DNA of 64,000 nucleotides, from NCBI GenBank assembly GCA_963942565.1, contig OZ012699.1:31289919-31353918 (forward strand). The letters run 5' to 3'. Of the stretch, positions 23,306 through 34,638 are shown one piece after another (within the stretch, counting starts at the first letter, position 1; each line of letters starts with the position of its first letter). The translations under genes and the position numbers were made by a program. The notes under the pieces are model-generated. The model saw nothing but the letters and a program-made list of their open reading frames with translations. It did no database searches and had not been told where the DNA came from. This DNA is from Maea johnstoni. Lineage: Eukaryota > Annelida > Polychaeta > Spionida > Magelonidae.

Positions 23306-23841
23306 ATTTATGGGGGACACATGGGATCGCATCATATATACCTACTTCCTTGTAACTCTACCAGTGCCAAACCCTTCATACGTCAATTAACTACTTAGTG
23401 GTAGATTCATTTCACAGCGGCAATATTTTAGACCCACTCATGTTTCAGCCACCTACAGGATATATGCAGAACTAAAATAGTTATCTCTAACAGCAAATGC
23501 TTATTGATAACGTTTCAACTTGTGAGTGCTTCAGCCACCTACTGGGCATACAGCAAACTAAATAGTAATATCTCATTATATATGAATATTGGTATTATAA
23601 CCATCTACACAGAAATGGTGGACTAAATAGTTTAAATCTCACTCTGAGATCATACATATCTAAGCCAAATAAAACCTACATACTTATATGTTTTAGTTGG
23701 GATTGGTAGATAATTACTATTCCACCTTTAAATTGTTTTTGGGAAAGGACTAAGTACTAGGACTGCAGGAAAGCTAGGGAGCTGAGATCTTGGATGGCGA
23801 TTTGAGGACATGGAAGTCCAGTGGTGTTCATGAGTTTTTAA
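23306..23841. other. Non-coding stretch with two CTCF-like words
   Basis: Sequences around 'cagccacctacagg' (23448) and 'cagccacctactggg' (23531) are diverged repeats of each other. No exon is recognised. Confidence 0.4.
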
Positions 23842-24050
23842 CCCTTCCAACACTGATGCTACTCTCATCCAAAGAACATGGATGCAAAGATTTTTGAAAA
23901 CTGTCTAAACCCTGTCATGTTAGTATCTATTGGATAGCTCTCACTGACTTCTCTCAGATGAGAGTACCCATGTGCCAGGGTTTCCATCATTTTTTTCAGG
24001 TTTTTTCACCATTTTTTATTGGCCAAATTAGCCAGCAAGCAGCATAAGGG
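23842..24050 (-). mobile_element. TTAA-type MITE, family T
   Basis: TTAA at 23838-23841 and 24051-24054. Ends CCCTTCCAACACTG and GCATAAGGG. Confidence 0.8.
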
Positions 24051-24054
24051 TTAA

Positions 24055-24886
24055 CCATAGCCTGACCCCTGAGTCAGGATGTTTTGGGGCGTACAGATAT
24101 GCAGAGGTTAAATGTTTCAAGCCATAAATCAGCAAGCCTTTTTGCAGCTCTAGTAATTATCAAGGATTTATTGTAGGGGGAGGAAACTTGGCATAAAACC
24201 AAAATTTCTGACTAGGCAGCGGCTACTCCTACCTAACTGCCTACTGATGTTTTTTTAAATTTTTTATCTGGGGTTCATTTACACTTATGCAGAACAATCG
24301 TCCCTAACAATTGAGATCTTTGTCTGCATGAGAACAATAGATTATTGTCCCCAGATATTGAGGAGATCCTTGGTTGCTTCGCTCATTTCAATCCTGCACA
24401 ACTAGTGGTTGAACAATACACTGAAATTTTTAATACATCATATTTTTGTTTTGCCGCCTGGCCAATTTTAAAATTGAATTTATCAAAGTGACAGTCACAG
24501 GGATACAGAGAGAATCATTAAATAATTGGCGCATAATGCAAAGAACTGGGCTATGGACGGTCATTCTACTGGTCCTAAATGTTGTGATAGACCTTAACCC
24601 TTCAGTAATTTTCCCCATAAATTACTGATGCCAAATTGTAATGGGGATTATTGGCCAAAATCCAGTACCAGGTTGTTCATGTTTGACGCTCTAATAAAGG
24701 TTTGGTCCACCATAGGCAAGTGACACATCGAAATGAACCTTGAATTGAGCACAATGTTCTGACAGCAAATGGCTTGATTTTCGATCAAAATATCAGGATC
24801 TTTTGGATTTGCATGCAGGGCTCTTCTCTAAATGCATCAGATTATCTTGCACACATATGATATGAGTATGAGTATATATTATGTGT
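24055..24886. other. Single-copy-looking non-coding stretch
   Basis: No repeat family or splice-supported exon is recognised. The short frames around 24430-24628 lack identifiable domains. Confidence 0.35.
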
Positions 24887-25198
24887 GGGGACAAAGTAGC
24901 TCAGTTGGTAAGGTGTCAGACTAGTAATCAGTAGATCGCTGGTTCAATTCCCGGCCGGGGCACTCTGGTCTGTCCTTGGGCAAGACAGTTTATTCCATAT
25001 TGCCTCAGTCTACCCAGCTGCAAAATGGGTACCTAGCAAGAATAAGGCAGTGCTTAGAGCTTGTGCGCTATATGCTGCCAACAGCTCTGGAATATCCCTC
25101 GGGGGATTGAAATGGTTCCGTGTGTACAGGCCTGCTAGGGGAGGAAGGTCTTGTGAGCACTTTGGTGGATACAAGACTATAAACTGAATACCTTTATG
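24887..25198 (+). mobile_element. tRNA-derived SINE
   Basis: The head at 24887-24962 is tRNA-like, with a TAGCTCAGTTGG A-box (24897-24908), an anticodon-loop CTAGTAA giving AGT (threonine-like) and a GGTTCAATTCC B-box (24941-24951). A conserved-looking body follows ('ccttgggcaagacagttta', 'attgcctcagtc', 'cccagctgcaaaatgggtacc'). This resembles the central domains shared by metazoan SINEs. The 3' tail is AT-rich without an obvious poly(A) or TSD. An internal Pol III promoter may still be usable. Confidence 0.8.
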
Positions 25199-25860
25199 CA
25201 ATACAACAATACAGTACCTGGTATACGAGCATCATTTCAAAAATGACAAATACTAAATAAAGTATTACAAATAAATGTTACAAACATAAATGATAAATGT
25301 AAATCCACATAATCTAGAGGTAGTTGGTTAGGCTAGAGATAAGACCGCCACCTTTGTAATCCAGAGAACCACATTAGAACTGGGGTTAATTTGAATAAGC
25401 CAAAAAAATATATATTTCTGTGAAATTTCTGGAAAATCTAACTTAAGAGTCTAATCGTTTATTTTCCAAAAGATGGGTTTGTTGGAAGAAAATATTGACA
25501 AAATAGTTGTATCTTTACAGGGCCTTATTACAGGCATATTTGGGCTTAAAGTAATTCACTTAAATACATTTTTCCCTAAAAGCATTAACAATGACTAATA
25601 GTTCTCTATAACACGACCACAAACAGAAATTGAAAATCATGAGAAAAATCAAGTGACAAAAAACCTTATTTATTTATCTGGTATCTAGACTGGTACTTAC
25701 AATTGGCAGAATGATTGATAGATAGATCAGGCAGAAATATCTGCTAATTCTTCACTGAAATATTTTTTATCTGGAGTGCACACATGCATGGTCTGACATC
25801 TTTGAACGTTACATGATGAAAAGAATTATTTTTGAAAAATATTTGAAGAGGGAATGTTAA
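25199..25860. other. AT-rich non-coding stretch
   Basis: No supported gene. A very degenerate tRNA-like string lies at about 25318-25390 but lacks paired stems. Confidence 0.35.
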
Positions 25861-26070
25861 CCTTTTCCAATGTCGAGGCTACTTTCGTCCAAAGTACAAA
25901 GATGCAACAATTTTTGAAAATCATCTAAACCCTGTCATGTTGGTATTCATTGGGTAGCTCTCACTGAGTACTCTCAGATGAGCACCAATGTGCCAGAGTT
26001 TCAGTCATTTTTCAGGGGTTTTTTTTGCATACATTTGTATTGGTCAATTAGTTACCAGCAGCGTTTAGTG
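25861..26070 (-). mobile_element. TTAA-type MITE, family T
   Basis: TTAA at 25857-25860 and 26071-26074. The ends are somewhat diverged. Confidence 0.7.
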
Positions 26071-26184
26071 TTAAACCTAAGAAGTACAATTTCTAGTCAA
26101 ATGTTTTCCAAAAAAATGTTTTCTTTGCAAGATATTTAAAAAAAAATTCAGACCGTGAGTAAGCTCCAGATGTGAATGGTTTAA

Positions 26185-26406
26185 CCCATTAGCACTCAAA
26201 CTTTCTCTATAAAGTATCGTCTGCTTCTCTCATATTTTCAAAAATAACTTTTGAATAAAGCAAAAGTTCAAAAAGAATTTGAGGGGGAGTTGTTGTTTGC
26301 CTTCTGATAAACATTTCTCCTTCAAATGTTTTCAAGAAAATGCTTTTGTAAGTAAAATATATCCAAAATCATCAGGCCTCTTTTGGCCGCTCTGAGCATT
26401 AATGGT
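26185..26406 (+). mobile_element. Palindromic TTAA MITE, family H
   Basis: TTAA at 26181-26184 and 26407-26410. It contains the 'agtatcgtctgcttctctcat' segment and the AATTTGAGGGGGAGTTG / TTCTCCTTCAAATG hairpin arms. Confidence 0.75.
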
Positions 26407-26475
26407 TTAACTCAAGCTGAGAGTTTCCAGAAAGGCACAGAATGAGACACGTCGTCGTTGGCTGTAGAAATTTAT

Positions 26476-26549
26476 TTACCAATTTTGTTGTGGGTCTTCT
26501 TTATGGTTCTCATTAGGATCCTGCTGCCAATTTGTTATAGTAACTGTAC
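26476..26549 (-). CDS. Candidate 3'-terminal coding exon of a host gene
   Basis: On the minus strand, an excellent splice acceptor (branch-like 'tgactaaaat', then 'gcttttttcttgttgcag') precedes a short exon. It reads in one phase TVTITNWQQDPNENHKEDPQ then QNW and stop (26476-26478). An AATAAA overlaps the bases just after the stop. The other two phases are closed early. The peptide is hydrophilic and acidic-amidic, and I do not recognise the protein. The sequence is not part of any repeat seen here, and it lies between family H (ends 26406) and family A (starts 26631) MITEs. Upstream exons would lie at higher coordinates and may be outside the window. A chance splice-like match remains possible. 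Confidence 0.35.
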
Positions 26550-26630
26550 CTGCAACAAGAAAAAAGCAATGATTTTAGTCATAATTCAAACAAATAGGAC
26601 AAAATTACATAAACACATATGATTAAGCGT

Positions 26631-26901
26631 CAGGGTCTTCGCCAGGATTTAGAAACTGGGTGCCTAAAATTAGCAATTGTAAAATCTTTGGGTGTCCAAA
26701 TTTTAAAGGGGATCACAACATACTCAGATTTCAACCATAAACATGTATAAATTTATCAAATAAGGCATGACATCCTTATGCAATATCTCTGCAATTATAT
26801 GGAGATGGAAAAAATTCAATTGTATGCTTTTATTGAAATTTTAAGAAATTCCTCATAATTTTTTTTGGGGTGTCCTGAGGGGTGCTTTTTAAGGGTTTGG
26901 G
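26631..26901 (+). mobile_element. hAT-like MITE, family A, cut by the assembly gap
   Basis: Starts CAGGGTCTTCGCCAGGATTT and runs to 'aagggtttggg' where the Ns begin. The missing right end is about 40 bp. Confidence 0.75.
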
Positions 26902-27101
26902 NNNNNNNNNNNNNNNNNNNNNNNNNNNNNNNNNNNNNNNNNNNNNNNNNNNNNNNNNNNNNNNNNNNNNNNNNNNNNNNNNNNNNNNNNNNNNNNNNNN
27001 NNNNNNNNNNNNNNNNNNNNNNNNNNNNNNNNNNNNNNNNNNNNNNNNNNNNNNNNNNNNNNNNNNNNNNNNNNNNNNNNNNNNNNNNNNNNNNNNNNNN
27101 N
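26902..27101. other. Assembly gap, 200 N
   Basis: Exactly 200 unknown bases, probably a fixed-size placeholder. The gap lies between a MITE and an (AT)n(AC)n tract, a typical place for assembly failure. Confidence 0.99.

Positions 27102-27138
<37 letters not shown>
27102..27138 (+). repeat. (AT)n(AC)n microsatellite
   Basis: Alternating AT followed by ACACACAC directly at the gap edge. The open frames that cross the gap here are meaningless. Confidence 0.9.
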
Positions 27139-27350
27139 TGATACACATCCAAAATCTATCACATCACATCACACACATCCAGAGAATCCATCACATCACA
27201 CAAGACATTCAGAGAATCCATTACGTCACATGACACATCCACGAAATCTATCACATCATATGGCACACATACACAAAATTCATCAAGTCAAATCACAACC
27301 AGAGAATCCATTAGGTCACTTGACACATTCACAGTATCCATCATGCCTCT
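27139..27350 (+). repeat. Degenerate 30 to 40-bp minisatellite
   Basis: Imperfect repeats of 'cacatccagagaatccatcacatcaca' with drift, about six units. Confidence 0.7.
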
Positions 27351-27442
27351 AACCATGCCTCTAACGCACATTCAAAGAACCCCATGGTTGGTGGATGTAC
27401 CTCAGATACTTCTCACAGTGATAATAGCATCAATAGATTTAA

Positions 27443-27635
27443 CCCATTTAACACTATCTGGCCAAAAAATTTGACGATTTCCTTCCACAAAAAAACATAT
27501 AATTGAAGGAGGAATGATAATCAGAACCAAATAAACAACTCCCCTACAAATGCTTTTTGATGGAAGATTTATACCCAAGTATTTTTTTTTAAATAAATAG
27601 GGAAAACATTTTTTAAATTGAGTCTATACATATAA
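27443..27635 (+). mobile_element. Very diverged family H MITE
   Basis: Starts after TTAA (27439-27442) with CCCATTTAACACT. It contains 'attgaaggaggaatgataatcagaac'-like remnants of the central hairpin. The right end is unclear. Confidence 0.4.
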
Positions 27636-27754
27636 AGGCTAAACCAATGCAGAGCACATGGGAAATTGGTAGGTCTCATATTGATTGGAAGAAGATATCC
27701 TACTGAGTTTAACCAGTCTCTGGTTTAACCATAATAACCCATTTACATCTGAAG

Positions 27755-28623
27755 GTCTTAGCCAGCAGGGTGTCTGGGTGTCTTTTGGACTCCCTGATTC
27801 ATGAAAAACACCTGATTTTAGGTTAAAAGACACCCTAGATTTTGGTATGTGTTTTTTTACAAATACTAATTCCAAGTTATATTTATAAAAAGTTTAACTT
27901 TGAAATAATAACAAAGACATTTCTTGAAGAACTAAGCATATATTTACTTTATTTGTCAATGTACATAATCAGTGTACCGTAATTTCGTGTGTATAAGACG
28001 CACCTAGTATATAAGACGCACCCCTCGTTCAGGCCTTTAAAATGATGTATAGACCTAAGCTTTGTGTATAGTGCGCACCCCCTTTTCAGAAATATTGTGG
28101 TAGTTCAACTGCTCATGAATAACGCTAGAAAACCAGTGTAAAGCATTTCGAAATGAGTGAAAGGTGACATCAATTTGACAGCAATGCTCATCACTCTGCG
28201 TCAGCGCTTGATACCAATTGTCCTATGGATGATATTAATTGTAATCAATACATTCCAACAGCCAGTCGTACTGAAATTAAAATTTGTAAATGATGCGGCA
28301 GGCACTGATAGGCATTGCCTTTATAACTGTAATTAGGTGAAATGACCTGCCTGTTTGGACGAATCCAGGTAGAGCTGAATTCAGGGTCATCAATTTCGGA
28401 TCTCTATGTGGCCTGGGGACTTGAAGTAAAATACCCTAGATCCCTAGCTTTGTGTATAAGACGCACCCTCGATTTGAGTGTAAAGATTCATGTAAAAAAG
28501 TGCGTCTTATACACGCGAAATTACGGTAATGATTTTTACTTTTTCAATCAGGGGTTTTGGTTCTTGAAGTTCTTGAAATACCAATTTGGACACCCTCTTA
28601 TGAAAATCCTGGCTAAGTCCCTG
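27755..28623 (+). mobile_element. hAT-like MITE, family B, interrupted by a mariner-like MITE
   Basis: TSD TCTGAAG at 27748-27754 and 28624-28630. The left CAGG has been lost and the right end is CTGGCTAAGTCCCTG. Without the nested element it is about 317 bp, the normal family length. Confidence 0.75.
27977..28526. mobile_element. Mariner-like MITE, TA TSD, nested in family B
   Basis: Ends CCGTAATTTCGTGTGTATAA and its partner TTATACACGCGAAATTACGG, with TA on both sides (27975-27976, 28527-28528). The uninterrupted sequence 'cagtgtaatgatttttac' is seen in the family B copy at 16262-16512. The word TATAAGACGCACC repeats near both ends. Confidence 0.88.
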
Positions 28624-28777
28624 TCTGAAGCACCAGGAAATAGGTTGATGATAACCAAATCCCCAACTCTCCTTCAAAAGTGCTGTGGATAAATGCTAAA
28701 TTGTGGAGTTATTCTATCAAATAGCACAGCTCCAGATGACAATTTAAAGTATGACCTCTTAGGTGTAAAAGGGTTAA

Positions 28778-29313
28778 CCCTTCTAACGCCGAGGCTACAC
28801 TATTCCAAAGCACTAGGACGCACAGATTTCTGAAAAACATCTAAACCCTGTCGTGTTGGTATCCATTGGATAGCTCTCACTGAGTACTCTCAGATGAGTA
28901 CCCTTTCGCCAGGGTTTCAATCATTTTCCAGTTTTTTTTGCAACATTTTCAGGGCTCGACATTAAGGCCTGCCTGCCTGCCCAGGGCAGGTAAAAAGTTT
29001 TCAGGGCAGGTAAAAGGTCCATGTCACCTGCCTTGCAGGGTAGGAGGTTTCGAAAGTTAACGCTGAGCCCTGCCTTAAATATCACACATAAGTGCAGAAA
29101 ACAAATAAAATGGCATGAAACACAAGGATAAGGGTACACACAGTTATCACAATGAATGAAATGAAACCAAAAAGCCTGTCAGGGAGGGTTTTTTTGCAGG
29201 GCAGGTGAAAATATTTCAGGGCAGGTAAAAGTTCCAGGTGACCTGCCCTGCAGGGCAGCTGTTTTCGAGCCCTGATTGTGTATTGGCCAAATTAGCCACC
29301 AGCAGCATAAGGG
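28778..29313 (-). mobile_element. TTAA-type MITE, family T, interrupted
   Basis: TTAA at 28774-28777 and 29314-29317. The left part runs to 28949 and the right part resumes at 29275, with a 325-bp element between. Confidence 0.8.
28950..29274. mobile_element. CAGGGCTC-family MITE with GGGCAGGTAAAA words, 5-bp TSD
   Basis: Ends CAGGGCTCGACATTAAGG and TTTTCGAGCCCTG. Flanks ATTTT (28945-28949) and ATTGT (29275-29279) are a 5-bp TSD with one change. GGGCAGGTAAAA or close variants occur about four times, and CTGCCCTGCAGGGCAG forms a palindrome near the right end. Confidence 0.8.
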
Positions 29314-29317
29314 TTAA

Positions 29318-29700
29318 AGTATTGTATTGTGTACATAGCAACTTGGGTGTATCAAGCATATACACAGACATGCTGAGAAGGCCTTTTATTGATCATAACC
29401 TCCTTGAAGATGGTGTAATGTAAATACATGTAGTGTAGCAAGGTGTAAAACTAGATTGTATATCAGTTATTATAGCTTCTTTGAATAAAACATAAGCTCA
29501 TAAGTATCAGGCTGATCTGTAATACAACTCTTAGCAATGTTATATGCATTTACTGAATCCCAATACAATAGCAGGAAAACCATGATAAATTTTATAAGGA
29601 ATATGGGTATTACGTCGCTTTTCAACAGCTTTAGTCATATAGCGACAAGATAGAAAGCCGGAACAGGGAAGAAATTCCATTCTCTTACAAGATAAAAATT
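29318..29700. other. Non-coding stretch
   Basis: No repeat family or exon is recognised. Confidence 0.35.
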
Positions 29701-30003
29701 TATAGCCAGGATTTAGAAACTGGGTGCCCAAAATTGGCAATTGTAAAATTTTGGGGCGTATTATTTTTCCAGGGAGACAACAACATACTCAGATTACAAA
29801 CAGAAACATGTATTTACTCATTGAAAGAATGCATAGTATCCTCATACAATGTCATGGATATTATAGTGCCGTGGAATAATCTATTATATGCTTGAAATTG
29901 ACATTTTGAGAATTTAATACTCACAAACATTTGGGGTGTCCTGAGGGGTGATTTTTGAGGGTTTGCGTGTCCAAATTACGCCAAGACGCCCCGCTGGCTA
30001 GGA
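29701..30003 (+). mobile_element. hAT-like MITE, family A, left end truncated
   Basis: Joins the family consensus at AGCCAGGATTTAGAAACTGG and runs to 'cgccccgctggctagga'. No TSD is visible. Confidence 0.7.
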
Positions 30004-30063
30004 CTAAGCTCAACAGTATGCCACAAGCCCTTATGTAGGTGTAGGCATATATTTATACATATA

Positions 30064-30246
30064 CAGGTGAACTTGGATATGACGGACCACTGTACGACAG
30101 ATTTTTGCATATGACGGACAATATGCTTGGTCCCAGTCCGATGCATATCAAGTATTCGTCATATGTATACATATACATACAAGATTTTACATACGACGGA
30201 CCAATTTTCCTGGTCCCATTGAGTCTGTCATATCCAAGTTCACCTG
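30064..30246 (+). mobile_element. Mariner-like MITE, CAGGTGAACTTGG ends
   Basis: Ends CAGGTGAACTTGGATATGAC and GTCATATCCAAGTTCACCTG are perfect inverted repeats flanked by TA (30062-30063, 30247-30248). The internal word CATATGACGGAC is repeated. A second copy in the opposite orientation is at 46874. Confidence 0.88.
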
Positions 30247-30339
30247 TATTACATATGGTTAAACACAGTAAGGCCTAGTAGCTAGGCTATGGGGCTCACC
30301 TGAATCTCCCGCAGGTAATCAATGAAACCCCAGCCAGCT

Positions 30340-31790
30340 AGCGGTGTCTGCACAGAGGACTACAGACACCCTAATTGATCCAGTGGTAGTATTGATCACA
30401 GCTACCTTGAGGAAGATAGTTACATGTATGAGGGTTCCTTTAACCCACTTACACCTGGAACCAGGGTCTTAGCCAGGATTTAGAAGACTAAATCGTAGTA
30501 TTAGCCAGCAGTGTCTGTACAGCAGGGTCTTAGCCAGGATTTTCATAACAGGGTGTCCAAAATGGGGTTTCAAGAAGACAGGGTGTCCAAACCCCCTCAC
30601 TGATAAAAAAATAAGTCATCATACTGACCATACACATTGACAAATCAAGTAATCATAGGCTTTATTTCTTCAACAAATGTCTTAGTTATCATTTAAGAAC
30701 TAAACTTTTAAAAATATCTACTTGTAATTGATATTTAAAAAGAATTCTTACTAAAAAGATAGGGTGTCTTTTCCCCCCAAAATAGGTATTTTTAGTGGAC
30801 CAGGGTACCAAAAAGACACCCTGACACCCTGCTGGCTAAGACCCTGCTGTACAGACACCCTAATTGATCCAGTAGTAGTATTGATTCGTGTTACCTTGAG
30901 GAAGATATCTACCTGACGGTTCCTGTAACCCCCTCACACCCAGAACCAGGGTCTTAGGCAGGATTTAGGGGATGGGTAGACTAAATCATAGTATTAGACA
31001 GCAGTGTCTGTACAGACACCCTGATTGATCCAGTAGTAGTATTGATTCCCGTTACCTTGAGGAAGATATCTACCTGAAGGTTCCTGTAACCCCCTTACAC
31101 CCAGAACCAGGGTCTTAGTCAGGATTTAGGGGATGGGTAGACTAAATCATAGTATTAGACAGCAGTGTCTGTACAGACACCCTGATTGATCCAGTAGTAG
31201 TATTGATTCCCGTTACCTTGAGGAAGATATCTACCTGAAGGTTCCTGTAACCCCCTTACACCTAGAACCAGGGTCTTAGTCAGGATTTAGGGGATGGGTA
31301 GACTAAATCATAGTATTAGACAGCAGTGTCTGTACAGACACCCTAATTGATCCAGTTGTAGTATTGATTCGCGTTACCTTGAGGAAGATATCTACCTGAA
31401 GGTTCCTGTAACCCCCTTACACCCAGAACCAGGGTCTTAGCCAGGATTTAGGGGATGGGTAGACTAAATCATAGTATTAGACAGCAGTGTCTGTAAAGAC
31501 ACCCTGATTGATCCAGTAGTAGTACTGATCACAGCTACCTTGAGGAAGATATCTACCTGACGGTTCCTGTAATCCCCTTACACCCAGAACCAGGGTCTTA
31601 GTCAGGATTTAGGGGATGGGTAGACTAAATCATAGTATTAGACAGCAGTGTCTGTAAAGACACCCTGATTGATCCAGTAGTAGTACTGATCACAGCTACC
31701 TTGAGGAAGATATCTACCTGACGGTTCCTGTTAACCCCTTACACCTAGAACCAGGGTCTTAGGCAGGATTTAGAGGAATGGCACTTTGTA
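30340..31790 (+). repeat. 161-bp tandem repeat, about eight units
   Basis: The anchor 'agaaccagggtctta' recurs at about 30941, 31102, 31263, 31424, 31585 and 31746, exactly 161 bp apart. Each unit itself contains AACCAGGGTCTTAGNCAGGA, so the unit may have captured the end of a family A/B MITE. One early unit is interrupted by a family B MITE. Confidence 0.9.
30523..30846 (-). mobile_element. hAT-like MITE, family B, TSD CTGTACAG, inside the 161-bp array
   Basis: Ends CAGGGTCTTAGCCAGGATTT and CTGGCTAAGACCCTG. TSD CTGTACAG at 30515-30522 and 30847-30854. Neighbouring units show the empty site 'gtgtctgtacagacac'. Confidence 0.9.
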
Positions 31791-31874
31791 TACATGTTTA
31801 TTGATGACAAAAGACTTCTTCAAGATTTTCTATTTTTTATTCTGGTCTAGGAGTTGTCACTTCGCTGTCAAACC

Positions 31875-33180
31875 CTCAGGTAACCTGGATGTACCAGGGG
31901 CACCGGCAGTACCTCTTAACTGGTATCCAACCCTACTGGTACTAAGCCCTATTAGGTACTGCACAGGTAACCTGGATGTGCCAGGGGCGGTACCTCCTAC
32001 CTGGGATTGATGTTTACAGGGAGATTATCTATACTGCTACCTCTTAATGGTATCCAACCGCGCTGGTACTAAGCCCTACTAGGTACAGCACAGGTAGAGA
32101 GGTAACCTGGATGTAGCAGGGGCGGTACCTCCTACCCGATATTGATGTTTACAGGGAGATTATCTATAATGGTACCTCTTAACAGTATCTAACACTACTG
32201 GTACTAAGCCCTACTTTTTAAGGTACAGCACAGGTAACCTGGATGTACCAGGGGCGGTACCTCCTACCTGGGACTGATGTTTACATGGAGATTATCTAGA
32301 TACTGGTACCTCTTACCTGTAACCAACAGTACTAAGCCCTATTAATACTGCACAGGTAGAAAGGTAACCTGGATGTACCAGGGGCGGTACCTCCTACCTG
32401 GCATTGATGTTTACATGGAGATTATCTAGATACTGGTACCTCTTACCTGTAACCAACAGTACTAAGCCCTATTAATACTGCACAGGTAGAAAGGTAACCT
32501 AGATGTACCAGGGGCGGTACCTCCTACCTGGGACTGATGTTTACATGGAGATTATCTAGATACTGGTACCTCTTACCTGTAACCAACAGTACTAAGCCCT
32601 ATTAATACTGCACAGGTAGAAAGGTAACCTGGATGTACCAGGGGCGGTACCTCCTACCTGGGATTGATGTTCACAGGGAGATTATCTAGATACTGGTACC
32701 TCTTACCGGTAACCAACAGTACTAAGCCCTATTAATACTGCACAGGTAGAAAGGTAACCTGGATGTACCAGGGGCGGTACCTCCTACCTGGGATTGATGT
32801 TCACAGGGAGATTATCTAGATACTGGTACCTCTTACCTGTAACCAACAGTACTAAGCCCTATTAATACTGCACAGGTAGAAAGGTAACCTGGATGTACCA
32901 GGGGCGGTACCTCCTACCTGGGACTGATGTTTACATGGAGATTATCTAGATACTGGTACCTCTTACCTGTAACCAACAGTACTAAGCCCTATTAATACTG
33001 CACAGGTAGAAAGGTAACCTAGATGTACCAGGGGCGGTACCTCCTACCTGGGATTGATGTTCACAGGGAGATTATCTAGATACTGGTACCTCTTACCGGT
33101 AACCAACAGTACTAAGCCCTATTAATACTGCACAGGTAGAAAGGTACCTCCTACCCGAGATTGATGTTTACAGGGAGATT
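31875..33180 (+). repeat. 130-bp tandem repeat, about nine units
   Basis: 'aaggtaacct' recurs at 32361, 32491, 32621, 32751, 32881 and 33011, every 130 bp. The units are rich in GGTACC and 'aggggcggtacctcctacc'. The first units are more diverged, and the array stops at the left edge of TE-2. Confidence 0.92.
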
Positions 33181-33380
33181 ATCCTGTTCGGCCAGAGCAC
33201 AATCAGGGGTACCCTTTGTGTTTCACTTTCGGTGAAATTTTTTTTTTCAAATAACAGAGAAATCAATGTGTTTTTATATAGTTGAATATGTCTAGCATAA
33301 ACAAGTCAAATATTTCTGATCAATTATGAACGGTTTTAATTTTATAGCAGATTTACCAGCTGACAGTCAGTGAATGAAAA

Positions 33381-34638
33381 TGCTACTACGGAGACTACAC
33401 ACTATTCTATAAGAATCATGATATTTGTTTAAAATCAAGAGAAATAACATACATTTTTAGTCAAAAGTTATCAATTCTTCAATGGTCAACATGATAAACA
33501 TGCTTCTGATAGCTGCCACTTTGTTTTCTACAAATACCGTGACTGAAATGACAACAACTTTTCTAATGAAATTCACAAACAAAAAAACATGTTTCTGTGC
33601 AACTGCTGGAGAAAAAGAAAAACGTTATATTTCAAGGTGAAAATATAGTTAAATAATTGCTTATCATACGCCTTAACATTTATAAAAGCCATAGCATGCT
33701 TTAGAAAGAGAGAATTATGTGCACCACCGATGAAACTTAACACTGTAATATATGGAAAATGCTACTACGGAGACTACATCCGTGAATTATAATGGCTCAC
33801 TCTGTAAAATATACGTATTTCAAATTTTTGTGTGTGATAACACTGCAGTACAATAGGAACACATATGAATAACGTTTAGTAATTAATACAATTTGACAAA
33901 ATTATGATATTAATATGTAATTATTAGTGTTGGGAATCTTTAAAAATTTTGGGCTCGATTAATCGTCACATTCGCCGAGTGATTGATCGATTGTAATCGA
34001 TTATTTGGTAGTTTACCTGACACGCAATAACGGCAAAAATCAATGTGCGAGGTCGCGAAATGTAAATGAATAATGGAACTGAAACTGAAAGTGCAATACC
34101 ACAGATTGCTCTACGCATCAATTTCATCCTGAAATGAAGTATCAATGTAGTGCTTACAATAAAACTGAATCATATAAACAATGTTACTTACCAATTCCGC
34201 TGGTTCTGTGAGATTATACACTGTAATCCACTCCAGAAGTGAGTAACAGTGTATCCTGCCGATCGGACGTATCTTTCAAGATGGCGGCCGTCTCATCGTG
34301 TTTATTTTCATTATCGCTCGGCAAAGATCGAGCGATGGAAGGCAAGTTCGATTGATCGGAACTCGGCCCAAAGCGAGCCGAGGAATCGAGTTTGCGATTA
34401 ATCGACCCACCACTAGTAATTATGCAATTGTCATACCTGTTCTTCAGATTTTGGTACAATGTGATATGGTTGTAATTCGTGCTATTTGAGTCTTTTTCTG
34501 CTGATGAAGACTGATGACATACTTGTTCATCTACTTAAATATCATCACAATAATGAAAATGAATCTCCTTTTACCTTGTGAGTCGATTAAGCTCTCTTAT
34601 TAATATTTGGATCATACAAGGCTACTACAGAGACTACA
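33381..34638 (-). promoter_or_regulatory. TE-2 left motif cluster, three GCTACTACGGAGACTACA copies
   Basis: Copies at 33382-33399, 33761-33778 and 34621-34638 (the last with one change, ACAGAG). Their CTA bases lie 208, 587 and, after removing the hAT MITE, 948 bases from the end. TE-1's right end has 209, 591 and 937. Confidence 0.75.
33925..34415. mobile_element. hAT-type MITE, TSD GTAATTAT, nested in TE-2
   Basis: Ends TAGTGTTGGGAATC and CGACCCACCACTA. Perfect 8-bp TSD GTAATTAT at 33917-33924 and 34416-34423. Same family as 3212-3669 (TCGATTAATCG words). Confidence 0.9.

Noticed and set aside
24887-24962. A functional tRNA-Thr gene
   Set aside because: The acceptor and anticodon stems are imperfect and a SINE body follows directly without a T-run terminator.
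25318-25390. Second tRNA-like sequence
   Set aside because: The A-box resemblance is weak and the stems do not pair.
26816-27352. Frames running across unknown residues
   Set aside because: They cross the N gap and an AT/AC dinucleotide tract.
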